From positions 1-64,000 of the forward strand of contig DYLK01000011.1 of assembly GCA_020722065.1 (NCBI GenBank): 64,000 bases of DNA. Reading direction: 5' to 3'. The DNA comes from Melioribacter roseus. GTDB lineage: Bacteria > Bacteroidota > Ignavibacteria > Ignavibacteriales > Melioribacteraceae. The position numbers were made by a program, and so were the translations under genes. This document shows positions 36,514-45,001 of the stretch, piece after piece (the first letter of the stretch is position 1; every line of letters starts with the position of its first letter). The notes under the pieces are model-generated. The model did not search any database, had not been told where the DNA came from, and saw only the letters and a list, made by a program, of their open reading frames with translations.

Positions 36514-37302
36514 TAAATACATAAAATGAATTGAAATCCCAGCCAAAAACAGACTAAGTATTTTTATGAAATTGTTTAGATAATTCATTTTAATTTTATG
36601 AATAAATTGAACAAGTAATCTCGATAGAAAAAAGAACCAGATAAATCCACCAATTGCAACACCAAACGAATATGCTAAACTGAGTACAAATGCCTTTTTT
36701 GTTGGAAAGTTCTCTTCATTTTCTTCATTTTCAGATTCATCAAAATCTATTTTATCCATTTGTGGTGAAATTTTGCCGATAGATTCGTTAGTATAATAAT
36801 TTAACGTATTTATATTTCTTCCAATTATTTTTTCGATTCCGCCAGTATTTAGCCCAATTGAAGAGGCAAAAGTTAGCAATAAAAACGAAGATGTTAGCCA
36901 ACCAAAAAACAAAGTAGGATTTGTTAGATTTACCATAATTCCCGTTCTAAAACCACCTTTTTGTTCATCAAAAGTGATCTTTTCATCTTCAAATTTTGCC
37001 ATTTCCATTTTTGTACGAAAAAGTTTAATCGAAATAAGAATGATAAGTAATCCACCAAAAATGAAAAGATATGGGATGAGAAATTCGAAATATTTAAGAA
37101 AATTTGTAATTCCGAACATTGCAATAAATACATATAAAAATTCAATTACTGAACTTCCTAAAGCAATTCTTGTAACAAATCGAATTTTTTTTTGAAGAGA
37201 ATTTGTTACTACTAAAATTGCAATTGGTCCAGCAATTGGTACTGAAAAAATAATTCCAGCAAAAAGACCTAGAAAAAGTAAAGATAATAAACTTGTTATC
37301 AA
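36490..37302 (-). CDS. LysE/RhtB-family exporter-like membrane protein
   Basis: A 270-residue protein with about six membrane helices. The N-terminal FAGIIFSVPIAGPIAILVVTNSLQKKIRF matches the LysE family start (G-xx-xPGPxxxxxxx). A hydrophilic loop (about 170-205), rich in Asp/Glu (DFDESENEENEENF), separates the first and second helix bundles, and is longer than usual. SLAYSFGVAIGGFIWFFFLSRLL is the second-half signature. Family members export amino acids and other small solutes; the substrate is unknown. It is followed by a hairpin that overlaps its stop. Confidence 0.78.
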   Translation of the reverse strand: MITSLLSLLFLGLFAGIIFSVPIAGPIAILVVTNSLQKKIRFVTRIALGSSVIEFLYVFIAMFGITNFLKYFEFLIPYLFIFGGLLIILISIKLFRTKMEMAKFEDEKITFDEQKGGFRTGIMVNLTNPTLFFGWLTSSFLLLTFASSIGLNTGGIEKIIGRNINTLNYYTNESIGKISPQMDKIDFDESENEENEENFPTKKAFVLSLAYSFGVAIGGFIWFFFLSRLLVQFIHKIKMNYLNNFIKILSLFLAGISIHFMYLGIRFFIQ

Positions 37303-37316
37303 ACTATTTTGCTTAA

Positions 37317-37345
37317 TGCAATTCCCGCAAAAAACGGGAATTGCA
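37317..37345 (-). terminator. Strong GC-containing hairpin between pepD and the LysE-like gene
   Basis: The arms TGCAATTCCCG (37317-37327) and CGGGAATTGCA (37335-37345) form a perfect 11-bp stem with a 7-base loop CAAAAAA; a further GCTT/AAGC pair flanks it. It lies just downstream of the pepD stop on the minus strand. The bases that follow on the minus strand (TTAAGCAAAATAG) are not a T-run, so Rho-independent termination is uncertain; it could instead protect the pepD mRNA end. Confidence 0.5.
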
Positions 37346-37355
37346 CAAGCAATCC

Positions 37356-38810
37356 TTAAATTTTAATTAACATATTTTTAAGCAACGTATAAAATTTATC
37401 AACATCATTAATATTTACACGTTCGTGAGGTGAATGAGCTCCTTCAATAGTTGGTCCGAAAGAAATCATGTCCATTTTTGGGAATTTTGAACTAAAAATT
37501 CCGCATTCTAAACCAGCGTGAATTGCTTTAATTTCAGGCTTTTTAGAAAAATTCTTTTCGAATATTTCTTTCCCAAGTTTAAGAATTTTAGAATCCATAT
37601 TTGGTAACCAACCAGGATAACCATCCCCTTTTTTAATTTCTGCACCAGCAAGTTCAAAAATTGAAGCAACTTTAGTAGCAATGTTCTCTTTTGCAAATTG
37701 GTTAGAACTTCGCTGACTTGTACTAATTATCAATTCATTTCCTGTAAGACGAATAGTTGCTAAATTAGTGGAAGTTTCAACTAAATTTTCAATATCGGCA
37801 CTCATCGAACAAACTCCGTGAGGTAAACTATTTAATAATAAAACAATTTTTCTTGCATCTTCATCATTAATAAATTTTTCAACTTTTTCAGATAATTCAG
37901 TAACACGAATAATCGCTTCCAAATCCTTTTTATTGTATTCTTTTCTGATTTCTTTTTGGAAATTTTCTGCTAAATTTTTCAAAGTTTGTAAATCTGATTT
38001 ATTAATTAGAACTGTAACTTCAGCTTCTCGTGGAATCGCATTTCGCAATGATCCGCCGTTGATTGTTACCAATTTGTGGTCGATTGTTCCTATTTTTGTT
38101 AGAAATTGAGCAAGTAATCTAATTGCATTAGCTCTTCCTCGATGAATATCCAAACCAGAATGCCCGCCAAGTAAGTTTGTAACTTCAATTTTTACAGGTA
38201 AATAATCTGTTGAATTTTCTTCAAATTTTACAGATACTTTCCCCATCGTATCAACTCCACCAGAACATCCAACATAAAAAGCTCCATCTTCTTCTGAATC
38301 GAGATTTAGAAGAATATTACCTTTTAGAAAATCTGTTGATATTTCATTTGCCCCCGTCATACCAGTTTCTTCGTCAATTGTCATTAAAAGCTCCAAAGGT
38401 CCGTGTTCAGCATTTGGGTCAGTTGCAATTGCCATCGCTGCTGCAACTCCAATTCCATTATCGGCTCCAAGAGTTGTTCCGTCTGCCGTAACCCAATCGC
38501 CATCGACATAAACAGTTAACGGATCATTTTCAAAATCGTGAATTTTATCATTATTTTTTTCACAAACCATATCAATGTGTCCTTGAAGAATAACAATTTC
38601 GTGATTTTCATATCCTTTTGTTGCAGGAACATTTATCACGATGTTTCCAACTTTATCTTCTTTGTAAAAGAAATTATTTTTTTCGGCAAATTCCCGAACG
38701 TATTTTCTAATTTTTTCCTCTTTTTTTGATGGGCGAGGAATTTGAGTGATTTCATAAAAATACTGCCATAAAAGTGTTGGGCTTAAATTTTTAATTTCAT
38801 TTGATTGCAT
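37356..38810 (-). CDS. pepD: Aminoacyl-histidine dipeptidase (PepD, M20 family)
   Basis: A 484-residue cytosolic metallopeptidase that cleaves Xaa-His and other dipeptides. M20 features: the metal-binding ILQGHIDMVCEKN (about residues 75-87), TLGADNGIGVAAAMAIA with the bridging Asp, the catalytic Glu pair in MTIDEETGMTGA, and IHAGLECGIFSSKFPKMDMISFGPTIEGAHSPHERV near the C-terminus. Length and motif order match PepD. The first codons lie 10 bases from the ychF-like stop, so the two may be co-transcribed. Confidence 0.93.
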   Translation of the reverse strand: MQSNEIKNLSPTLLWQYFYEITQIPRPSKKEEKIRKYVREFAEKNNFFYKEDKVGNIVINVPATKGYENHEIVILQGHIDMVCEKNNDKIHDFENDPLTVYVDGDWVTADGTTLGADNGIGVAAAMAIATDPNAEHGPLELLMTIDEETGMTGANEISTDFLKGNILLNLDSEEDGAFYVGCSGGVDTMGKVSVKFEENSTDYLPVKIEVTNLLGGHSGLDIHRGRANAIRLLAQFLTKIGTIDHKLVTINGGSLRNAIPREAEVTVLINKSDLQTLKNLAENFQKEIRKEYNKKDLEAIIRVTELSEKVEKFINDEDARKIVLLLNSLPHGVCSMSADIENLVETSTNLATIRLTGNELIISTSQRSSNQFAKENIATKVASIFELAGAEIKKGDGYPGWLPNMDSKILKLGKEIFEKNFSKKPEIKAIHAGLECGIFSSKFPKMDMISFGPTIEGAHSPHERVNINDVDKFYTLLKNMLIKI

Positions 38811-38819
38811 TTTTTACCT

Positions 38820-39899
38820 TTAATTGTGTCTAATATTTAAAATATCGCCATCGCGAACTATGTATTCTTTCCCTTCCAAACGCCAAACTCCAGCTTCTTT
38901 ACATTTAGCAAAAGTTTTATATTTAAGAAAATCTTCAAAATAAACTACTTCAGCACGAATAAATTTATTGTAAAAATCTGTATGAATTGCTCCAGCAGAT
39001 TCTTGTGCTGTTGAACCTTTTTTAATTGTCCAAGCTCTGCATTCATCTTCACCAACTGTAAAAAATGACTGCAAGCCCAAAATGTCGTAAGAAGTTCGTA
39101 GTATTTTTGCTAAAGCTGATTCTTCAATTCCATAATCAGCCATAAATATTTTTTTATCTTCTTCGTCAAGTTTCGACATTTCATATTCAATTTCTGCAAA
39201 AAATGGAATTACTGAAATCCCACTTTGTTCTACTTTTTTTTGTATTTCAAAAACAATATTTTCAACTTCTGAAATTGAGTTTTCATCAAAATTAATTGCC
39301 ACTGCAAGTGGTTTTAACGTTAAAAGCTGATATCCTGAAAGTAATTTTTTTTCTGAAGAATCAATTTGTAAAGTTCTTAGTGGTTTTTCTTCTTCTGTAT
39401 GATGAAGGCATTTTGTAATAACCTCAATTTCTTTCTTCATTTTTTCATCTTTACTTTTCAGAAAATCCTTATTTAATCTTGCTAAATGTGTTTCGAGAAA
39501 TGCCAAATCAGAAAGTAGGAATTCAGTTTCAAGAAATTGAATATCGTTATAAGGATTTATTTTATTTAACGGATGCGGAACTGATGGATTTTCGAACCCT
39601 CGTACAACATAAAAAAGTGCATCATTATTCCTCACATTTTGAAGAAATGCACTTGTTATTCTCACTTTTCCATCATCACTTGTTCGCAAACCTGGAAAAT
39701 CATAGACTTCAATTGTTGCATTTATTTTTTTCTTTGGATTAAACATTTCTGTCAAAATATCTAATCTTGAATCTGGAATTTTTACAACTTCAACCGAAGC
39801 ATTTTCAGAACTTTTTTCAATGTTGTACTCAATTCCAGCTAATGTTGTAAATAATTTAGTCTTTCCGCTACTTTCTAAACCTATCAAACCAATTTGCAT
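38820..39899 (-). CDS. YchF/Obg-family GTPase or ATPase, divergent P-loop
   Basis: A 359-residue protein with the YchF layout: N-terminal G domain, a coiled-coil insert (about residues 125-165, KDFLKSKDEKMKKEIEV), and a C-terminal TGS-like domain (FTVGEDECRAWTIKKGSTAQESAGAIHTDF, ending VRDGDILNIRHN). The P-loop GLESSGKTKLF (residues 7-17) replaces the usual GLPNVGKSTLF. The G4 position reads NFDE, fitting the NxxE of ATP-preferring YchF. The G3 DFPGL is kept. It may be a paralogue of the main ychF; no second copy is in the window. Confidence 0.85.
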   Translation of the reverse strand: MQIGLIGLESSGKTKLFTTLAGIEYNIEKSSENASVEVVKIPDSRLDILTEMFNPKKKINATIEVYDFPGLRTSDDGKVRITSAFLQNVRNNDALFYVVRGFENPSVPHPLNKINPYNDIQFLETEFLLSDLAFLETHLARLNKDFLKSKDEKMKKEIEVITKCLHHTEEEKPLRTLQIDSSEKKLLSGYQLLTLKPLAVAINFDENSISEVENIVFEIQKKVEQSGISVIPFFAEIEYEMSKLDEEDKKIFMADYGIEESALAKILRTSYDILGLQSFFTVGEDECRAWTIKKGSTAQESAGAIHTDFYNKFIRAEVVYFEDFLKYKTFAKCKEAGVWRLEGKEYIVRDGDILNIRHN

Positions 39900-39917
39900 A
39901 ATTCTCCGATTATTTAT

Positions 39918-40208
39918 CTATGTTTCTATTTCAGTATTCAAACCAATTTCAGCTAAAATAGAAGTAATTTGCAAGCATTTTGCTAAACTTCCGTTGTAAA
40001 TTGCTGTTTTCCCGTTTATATGTGCTTGAAAAGCAAAATTCTTGGCAGTATTAATATCACATTTTAATGCTTTTATTAATTGAATAATTACTTCATCAAA
40101 TGAATGATAATCATCATTAAATAAGATTACAATATATGGGAAATCAGTTGTTGTACTAACCTTTTCATCAATTTTTGGTCTTTCCACTTCTAAAGATATT
40201 AATATCAC
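39918..40208 (-). CDS. clpS: ATP-dependent Clp protease adaptor ClpS
   Basis: A 96-residue adaptor that delivers N-degron substrates to ClpAP/ClpCP. After an unstructured N-terminal tail, PYIVILFNDDYHSFDEVIIQLIKAL carries the ND(D)YxxFD motif of the N-end pocket. NTAKNFAFQAHINGKTAIYNGSLAKCLQITSIL follows, with the (A/V)H(x)xG element of ClpS. A short gap (18 bases) separates it from the ychF-like gene downstream on the - strand. The likely ATPase partner is ClpC encoded at 21168-23732. Confidence 0.9.
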   Translation of the reverse strand: MILISLEVERPKIDEKVSTTTDFPYIVILFNDDYHSFDEVIIQLIKALKCDINTAKNFAFQAHINGKTAIYNGSLAKCLQITSILAEIGLNTEIET

Positions 40209-40317
40209 TTTGTATAAATTTTAGTTTATATTTTATTTTTAAAACAAAAAAATAAAAATATTTATCTTTGATTGTCAAAATAATAATAATTTATGAATTA
40301 ACTTCAATGGAGGAACA

Positions 40318-41064
40318 ATGAAAATTGTTGTTTGTGTAAGCCACGTTCCTGATTCAGCGGCTAAAATTAATATTGGAGCTGATGAAAAAAATATCGATAA
40401 AAACGGTGTTTCTTTCATTTTAAATCCTTATGATGAATTTGCACTTGAAGAAGCTCTAAAAATTAAAGATTCTATTGGTGCAGATGTTGTTTTAGTGAGC
40501 GTTGGTGGTGATGAAGTAAAAGAAACAATCAGAAAAGGCCTTGCAATGGGAGCTGATAGTGGAATTTTACTTAAAACTAATGCTTATCGAGATTCAATTT
40601 CAACGGCTAAATTAATTGCTGAAGAAATAAAATTGCAAGGAGCAAATTTGGTATTTCTTGGAAAACAATCAATCGACGGCGATAATGGTGTTGTCGGACA
40701 ATTAGTTGCTGAAATTCTTGGTTTCAATTCTGTTTCGGTTGCTGTTTCTTTCAATTTGAATGGCGACAAAATTGTTGCAGAAAGAGAAATTGAAGGTGGT
40801 CGTGAAGTCGTTGAAACAAGTTTGCCAGCAGTAATTACTGCTCAAAAAGGATTAAATGATCCGCGTTATGCTTCTCTAAAAGGAATTATGGCAGCAAAAA
40901 AGAAAGTAATTGACGAAAAGGAAGTAACCGTTTCTGAAATTGGTGTTGAGCTAATTAAACTTAAAAAACCAGCTCAGAAACAAGCAGGAAAAATTCTCGG
41001 AAAAGATTCATCTGCCGTTCCGGAATTAGTTCGTTTATTAAAAGAAGAAGCTAAAGTAATATAG
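40318..41064 (+). CDS. etfB: Electron transfer flavoprotein beta subunit
   Basis: A 248-residue subunit. The start KIVVCVSHVPDSAAKINIG, the SFILNPYDEFALEEALKIKD segment, LGKQSIDGDNGVVGQLVAEILGF and VVETSLPAVITAQKGLNDPRYASLKGIMAAKKK are the usual EtfB motifs. A GGAGG Shine-Dalgarno site precedes the ATG. It forms a heterodimer with EtfA, carries FAD and AMP, and passes electrons from acyl-CoA or other dehydrogenases. It has the VVGQLVAEILG core and the ETSLPAV recognition loop typical of group I/II ETFs. No dehydrogenase partner is adjacent. Confidence 0.95.
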   Translation: MKIVVCVSHVPDSAAKINIGADEKNIDKNGVSFILNPYDEFALEEALKIKDSIGADVVLVSVGGDEVKETIRKGLAMGADSGILLKTNAYRDSISTAKLIAEEIKLQGANLVFLGKQSIDGDNGVVGQLVAEILGFNSVSVAVSFNLNGDKIVAEREIEGGREVVETSLPAVITAQKGLNDPRYASLKGIMAAKKKVIDEKEVTVSEIGVELIKLKKPAQKQAGKILGKDSSAVPELVRLLKEEAKVI

Positions 41065-41073
41065 GAGAGCAAA

Positions 41074-42033
41074 ATGTCGAACAAAATTTTAGTATTCGTT
41101 GAACAAAGAAACGGTGAAATTAAAAAATCTTCATTGGAAGCAGTAAAAGCTGGTTCACTTTTTGCTGAACAGTTAGGAATTTCATCTGAAGCAGTTGTAA
41201 TTGGTAATGAAATTACGAATTTTAACTCAATTTCAAATTATGGTATTTCGAACGTTACACACTTAAAAAGTGCAGATTTAGCTTTATATTCTACAACTGG
41301 ATATTCGCAAGCTCTTTCAGAATATGCTAAAGGAACAAATGCTGATATACTTTTCTTTGCAAATTCTTCAATGGCAAAAGATTTAGCACCACACATTGCA
41401 ATTCAACTTGATGCGAGTTTAGCAATGGATTGTGTTGAATTAAATATTCAAAATGGTGAAATAATAGCAACTCGCCCAGTTTACGCTGGCAAAGCACTTG
41501 CAGAAATAAGATTAACAAAATCAACTAAGATTTATACTATTCGTCCAAATACTTTCCCACTTGGAGAAGGAAATGGAAAAAATACCGAAGTAAAAATCAA
41601 AGAAATTTTGAATGTTAACCTTTCAACAAAAGTTACTGAATTAAAGCAAAACAATGATAAAATTGATGTTGCCGAAGCATCAATAATTGTTTCTGGTGGA
41701 CGAGGTTTACAAGCTCCTGAAAACTTTGCTATGTTGGAAGAATTGGCGAAACTATTGAATGCTGCCGTTGGAGCTTCACGTGCTGCAGTTGATGCAGGCT
41801 GGCGACCTCACGGAGATCAAGTTGGACAAACAGGAAAAACAGTTTCACCAAATTTGTATATTGCTGTTGGGATTTCTGGTGCAATTCAACATTTAGCAGG
41901 AATGAGATCATCAAAATATATTGTTGCAATTAACAAAGATCCCGAAGCTCCAATTTTTGCTGCTGCAGATTATGGAATTGCTGGTGATGCATTCGAAATT
42001 GTTCCTAAATTAATTGAAGAACTCAAAAAATAA
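41074..42033 (+). CDS. etfA: Electron transfer flavoprotein alpha subunit
   Basis: A 319-residue subunit, 9 bases after etfB. The C-terminal FAD domain is clear: SIIVSGGRGLQAPENFAMLEELAKLL, then AVGASRAAVDAGWRPHGDQVGQTGKTVSPNLYIAVGISGAIQHLAGMRSSKYIVAINKDPEAPIF, a near-complete EtfA signature. The N-terminal half (residues 1-185) holds the EtfA Rossmann-like fold. It forms the EtfAB dimer with the upstream gene. The following nuclease gene starts 9 bases later and may be co-transcribed. Confidence 0.96.
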   Translation: MSNKILVFVEQRNGEIKKSSLEAVKAGSLFAEQLGISSEAVVIGNEITNFNSISNYGISNVTHLKSADLALYSTTGYSQALSEYAKGTNADILFFANSSMAKDLAPHIAIQLDASLAMDCVELNIQNGEIIATRPVYAGKALAEIRLTKSTKIYTIRPNTFPLGEGNGKNTEVKIKEILNVNLSTKVTELKQNNDKIDVAEASIIVSGGRGLQAPENFAMLEELAKLLNAAVGASRAAVDAGWRPHGDQVGQTGKTVSPNLYIAVGISGAIQHLAGMRSSKYIVAINKDPEAPIFAAADYGIAGDAFEIVPKLIEELKK

Positions 42034-42042
42034 TTAATTAGT

Positions 42043-42648
42043 ATGAGTAAAGTACAAGTAGAAATAATTGGAATTTCAGCTTCAGCTTCAGCAGGCGGCG
42101 CTTATGCTCTCCTGCTGAAGGAAGTTTTTGGTCCTAGAAGAATTCCAATTGTTATTGGGTCTTTCGAAGCACAATCAATTGCAGCAATTCTTGAAAACAT
42201 CAAACCTCCTCGTCCTTTAACACATGATTTACTCAAATCTGTTATCGAAGAACTTGGAGCAACAGTAGTTGAAGTATATATAGATGAAATTATTGATGGA
42301 ACATTTTATTCAAAGCTAATTTTAGAACTTTCTGGTTTAACAATTGATATTGATTCACGACCAAGTGACGCAATTGCCATTGCAGTTCGCACAAAATCTC
42401 CTATTTATATGAGTTCAACAGTTATTGATAGAACTGGATTTGTTCCAAGTAGTGATACAATTTTATCTAAATCGTCAGAAAAATTGGAAAAAGATTCTGC
42501 TGAAGATGAATTTCTTGCATTTACAGCTTCTTACCAAGCTAAAATTTCATATCTCGAAAAACAATTGAAAGATGCCATTGAAAAGGAAGATTATGAAAGA
42601 GCTGCAAGTTTACGCGACGAAATTTCAAAACTAACTAAGAAATCTTAA
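42043..42648 (+). CDS. Bifunctional nuclease family protein with UvrB/C motif
   Basis: A 201-residue protein. The BFN (DUF151) domain covers residues 1-135: RRIPIVIGSFEAQSIAAILENIKPPRPLTHDLLKSVIEELGA and DGTFYSKLILE with LTIDIDSRPSDAIAIAVRTKSPIYM. A C-terminal UVR-type helix pair follows (LEKQLKDAIEKEDYERAASLRDEISKL). The fusion of BFN to UVR is common in Bacteroidota and Chlorobi. Family members have reported DNase/RNase activity in one plant homologue; the bacterial role is open. The coding sequence contains a 10-bp inverted repeat at 42086-42120. Confidence 0.9.
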   Translation: MSKVQVEIIGISASASAGGAYALLLKEVFGPRRIPIVIGSFEAQSIAAILENIKPPRPLTHDLLKSVIEELGATVVEVYIDEIIDGTFYSKLILELSGLTIDIDSRPSDAIAIAVRTKSPIYMSSTVIDRTGFVPSSDTILSKSSEKLEKDSAEDEFLAFTASYQAKISYLEKQLKDAIEKEDYERAASLRDEISKLTKKS

Positions 42649-42655
42649 CCTTTTT

Positions 42656-42976
42656 TTAGATTAATTTCATAACTTCTTTTGAATCCGATAATTCCGTAAG
42701 AATTGGTTTTATTCCAAATTTCTCTTCTAATTTTATTTTACTTTCTTGTCCCATTCTTTTGGCGATAAAAATACCACAATCAGATAGAAATTCAATTATC
42801 AACATGGGATTATCATGGTGATTATGCGAACCAGATGCAGTTCCATAAGGATTTAATCTTCTTTCTATAAATTGTTTGTTTTCATCATAAATATCAAAAA
42901 ATGGCGAAATTCCGAAATGCCCTTTCCACATCAAACCATTTTCTTCTACTGCACAAGCAATATTTTTTCTATTCAT
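42656..42976 (-). CDS. NifX/NifB-type dinitrogenase iron-molybdenum cofactor-like protein
   Basis: A 106-residue protein of the NifX/MTH1175-like fold. NIACAVEENGLMWKGHFGISPFFDIYDENKQFI at the start and LIIEFLSDCGIFIAKRMGQESKIKLEEKFGIKPILTE in the second half match the conserved beta-alpha arrangement of this family. SGSHNHHDNP is a His-rich loop between the halves. No nitrogenase genes are nearby; many such small proteins in non-diazotrophs bind metal clusters of unknown purpose. It is convergent with the BFN gene, whose stop is 7 bases away. Confidence 0.75.
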   Translation of the reverse strand: MNRKNIACAVEENGLMWKGHFGISPFFDIYDENKQFIERRLNPYGTASGSHNHHDNPMLIIEFLSDCGIFIAKRMGQESKIKLEEKFGIKPILTELSDSKEVMKLI

Positions 42977-43084
42977 TTTTTATCCTTTTCTTTTTAAATT
43001 AAAAAACAACCCGAAACTCTCAGCAAAGTCCCGAGTTGATAGATTTGAGAGGCCAAAAATATGGAATATTATTTAAAACAAAAA

Positions 43085-43669
43085 TTATTTAAATGTTGGT
43101 ATTAAAAATGAGCTCGTTTTCTGATATTCCACAGCTTCATTCCCAAATTTTTGAAGTATAATTTTATCTTCTAACTTTGCTCGCATAATTAGCAACGGTA
43201 ATTCAAGAAAAAGACTTGTTATTAAAACAAATACGTTGAGTAAAATTAACCCAGCTAAAATATTTGTAAGTAGCTGAAAAAGATATTGTGGATGGCGAAT
43301 AAACCTATAAATTCCTTCTCTATTAAGATTTTGATTTCTATATAAGATAACATCTGAAGAATAAAAATCGCCCATTTCTGTAATGATTGTTATTTGAAGC
43401 CAAGAAAAAAATATGTAAGGAAGTATTAATATTAATTGTAAAGATGTAATATTATAATAATTTAATTCAAATTGACCGACACCAAAAATGCCAAGTATTT
43501 GAAAGAGAATTGTTAGAGCTGCAATATTTAATGGTAGTTTTTGTAACCAACTTTTTGGTTTTATTTGAATTTGTGTTTTTTTACTTTTCAAAGCTAAATT
43601 TGCTTTAGAGAAATTTGCACTGAGTACTACAAAAAAAACTATTCCAAAAATTATATTAATAGGGTTCAT
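43085..43669 (-). CDS. Isoprenylcysteine/phospholipid methyltransferase-like membrane protein
   Basis: A 194-residue protein with about five membrane segments. The C-terminal part reads GIYRFIRHPQYLFQLLTNILAGLIL, then RAKLEDKIILQKFGNEAVEYQKTSSFLIP; this matches the RHPxY and ExxxxxxxxGxxYxxY motifs of ICMT/PEMT-type methyltransferases, which use S-adenosylmethionine. The substrate cannot be told. The 5' gap of 237 bases on the other side holds the sigma-54-like site of the pilin genes; downstream, an irregular stem-loop lies in the 108-base gap before the NifX-like gene. Confidence 0.7.
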   Translation of the reverse strand: MNPINIIFGIVFFVVLSANFSKANLALKSKKTQIQIKPKSWLQKLPLNIAALTILFQILGIFGVGQFELNYYNITSLQLILILPYIFFSWLQITIITEMGDFYSSDVILYRNQNLNREGIYRFIRHPQYLFQLLTNILAGLILLNVFVLITSLFLELPLLIMRAKLEDKIILQKFGNEAVEYQKTSSFLIPTFK

Positions 43670-43859
43670 CTTCTTCTCGCTTTTTACTTGTAGTTTTCTA
43701 AATCTGTGCCATAATTAAAAACCGCTAATTATTCTTTTTTTGAATAGAATATCCACTGCCAAAATCACCCCAAAAATAGAAAATGGAAAAAATTACAAGT
43801 AAATTTTTCAGAATAATAGTAGTATTTCTATTAAACTGCTTAAAATCTCATGATTCAGG

Positions 43860-43877
43860 TTTGCACGATTTTTGCGA
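43860..43877 (+). promoter_or_regulatory. Sigma-54-type (-24/-12) promoter
   Basis: The sequence TTTGCACGATTTTTGCGA matches the sigma-54 consensus YTGGCACGrNNNTTGCW at nearly every core position; the -24 element reads TG instead of GG. The gap between the TG (-24) and GC (-12) is exactly 10 bases, as required. The predicted start of transcription is near 43886, about 20 bases before the ATG of the first pilin-like gene. Sigma-54 control of pilin genes is known in other bacteria. No enhancer-binding protein gene is in the window. Confidence 0.65.
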
Positions 43878-43906
43878 GATGATATTCGATTATTTTCGAG
43901 AACAAA

Positions 43907-44392
43907 ATGAATACAGGACAAATGTTGATAACGATAGGTGCGATTGCAATAATGAGTATGATAATACTTAACATAAACCGTGGATTTCTTACAACTGGTT
44001 TTACTCTTGCAGAAACAAAATACGAAGTTTTAGCAGTTTCGCTCGCCACGTCTCTTTTAGAAGAAGCCACTGGCAAAGCATTCGATGAAAATACTGACAC
44101 AAATTCTGTATCAAGCTTAAGCGAATTATCAACTTATTTACGACCCGAAAATGAATCCTTTCCAAATTTTGATGACATTGACGATTATAATAATCTCAAC
44201 ATAACAAACAATTCTCTTCCGTCTGCAGAATTCAATATTCAGTGCAAAGTTGTTTATGTTTCTTCAGGGAATCCAAATTCAACTTCAGCAAGCAGAACTT
44301 GGCATAAAAAAATTTCAGTAACTGTATCAAGTCCATCAATGTCTGATACAGTAAGATTATCAACAATTTTTAGCTATTTTTATTTTAGGTGA
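43907..44392 (+). CDS. Pilin-like membrane-anchored protein, first of three
   Basis: A 161-residue protein whose N-terminus (MNTGQMLITIGAIAIMSMIILNINRG) is one hydrophobic helix followed by a Glu/Thr-rich stretch (TLAETKYEVLAVSLATSLLEEA), as in type IV pilins and pseudopilins. There is no standard basic prepilin leader: if cleavage after a Gly applies, it would be after MNTG. The rest is strand-rich with no enzymatic motif. The gene follows a sigma-54-like promoter and is 8 bases before the next pilin-like gene. A pilin call rests on helix shape and neighbours, not on a named family. Confidence 0.6.
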   Translation: MNTGQMLITIGAIAIMSMIILNINRGFLTTGFTLAETKYEVLAVSLATSLLEEATGKAFDENTDTNSVSSLSELSTYLRPENESFPNFDDIDDYNNLNITNNSLPSAEFNIQCKVVYVSSGNPNSTSASRTWHKKISVTVSSPSMSDTVRLSTIFSYFYFR

Positions 44393-44400
44393 GGTAGAAA

Positions 44401-44997
44401 ATGGGATTTAGCTCAATTATCGATATTATAGGCTCTTCAGTAATTGGGGGAATGCTTTTTATACTTCTTCTTCAGATAAATGAAGGAGCTGTGAAGAATA
44501 ATTATGAATTTATGGGAGAATTAACTGTTCAACAAAATCTTGTTGCAGTTGTAGATTTATTAGAACACGATTTTCGTAAAATTGGTTATTGCAAAAATTG
44601 GCAAGCGATTGTTGACCCTTCAAAATCCATTCTATTTGCTGATTCAAATTGTGTCTCTTTTCTTACTGATGATAATAATGATGGAATCCCAGATACAATG
44701 ACTTATTTTGTCGGCTCGGAAGATGAACTGAGCGGAACTCCAAATTTGCACGATAAAAAACTATATCGAGTAGTAAATGGTGATAGTCTTTCGGCTAATC
44801 TTGGTATTACTGATTTTTCATTAACATATTTCGATGCATTGGGAACGCAGTTAACATTCCCCATTTCAAATCCACATTTGATTTATGAAATGAAAATTGA
44901 CATCGAAGTACAAAATCCTGCAGCGTATGATAATTCATACAGTACTGCATTTTGGCAACAAATACGTTTAGCCGCAAGAAATCTAAAAAATAGGTGA
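44401..44997 (+). CDS. Pilin-like (PilW-type) protein, second of three
   Basis: A 198-residue protein starting MGFSSIIDIIGSSVIGGMLFILLLQI, a hydrophobic helix preceded by only two residues, MG, so any prepilin leader would be extremely short. The next segment, VQQNLVAVVDLLEHDFRKIGYC, resembles the region after the helix in PilW/GspJ-like minor pilins. It contains a DDNNDGIPDTMTYFVG segment, like thrombospondin type 3/calcium-binding loops. It is 8 bases after the first pilin-like gene and 4 before the third. No peptidase or secretin genes lie here; they would have to be elsewhere in the genome. Confidence 0.6.
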   Translation: MGFSSIIDIIGSSVIGGMLFILLLQINEGAVKNNYEFMGELTVQQNLVAVVDLLEHDFRKIGYCKNWQAIVDPSKSILFADSNCVSFLTDDNNDGIPDTMTYFVGSEDELSGTPNLHDKKLYRVVNGDSLSANLGITDFSLTYFDALGTQLTFPISNPHLIYEMKIDIEVQNPAAYDNSYSTAFWQQIRLAARNLKNR

Positions 44998-45001
44998 TAA
45001 T

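Noticed and set aside
43783-43971. Open frame of 62 codons upstream of the pilin-like genes
   Set aside because: It overlaps the sigma-54-like promoter and the first pilin-like gene in another frame, has a Cys/Asp-rich random-looking tail and no good ribosome site.
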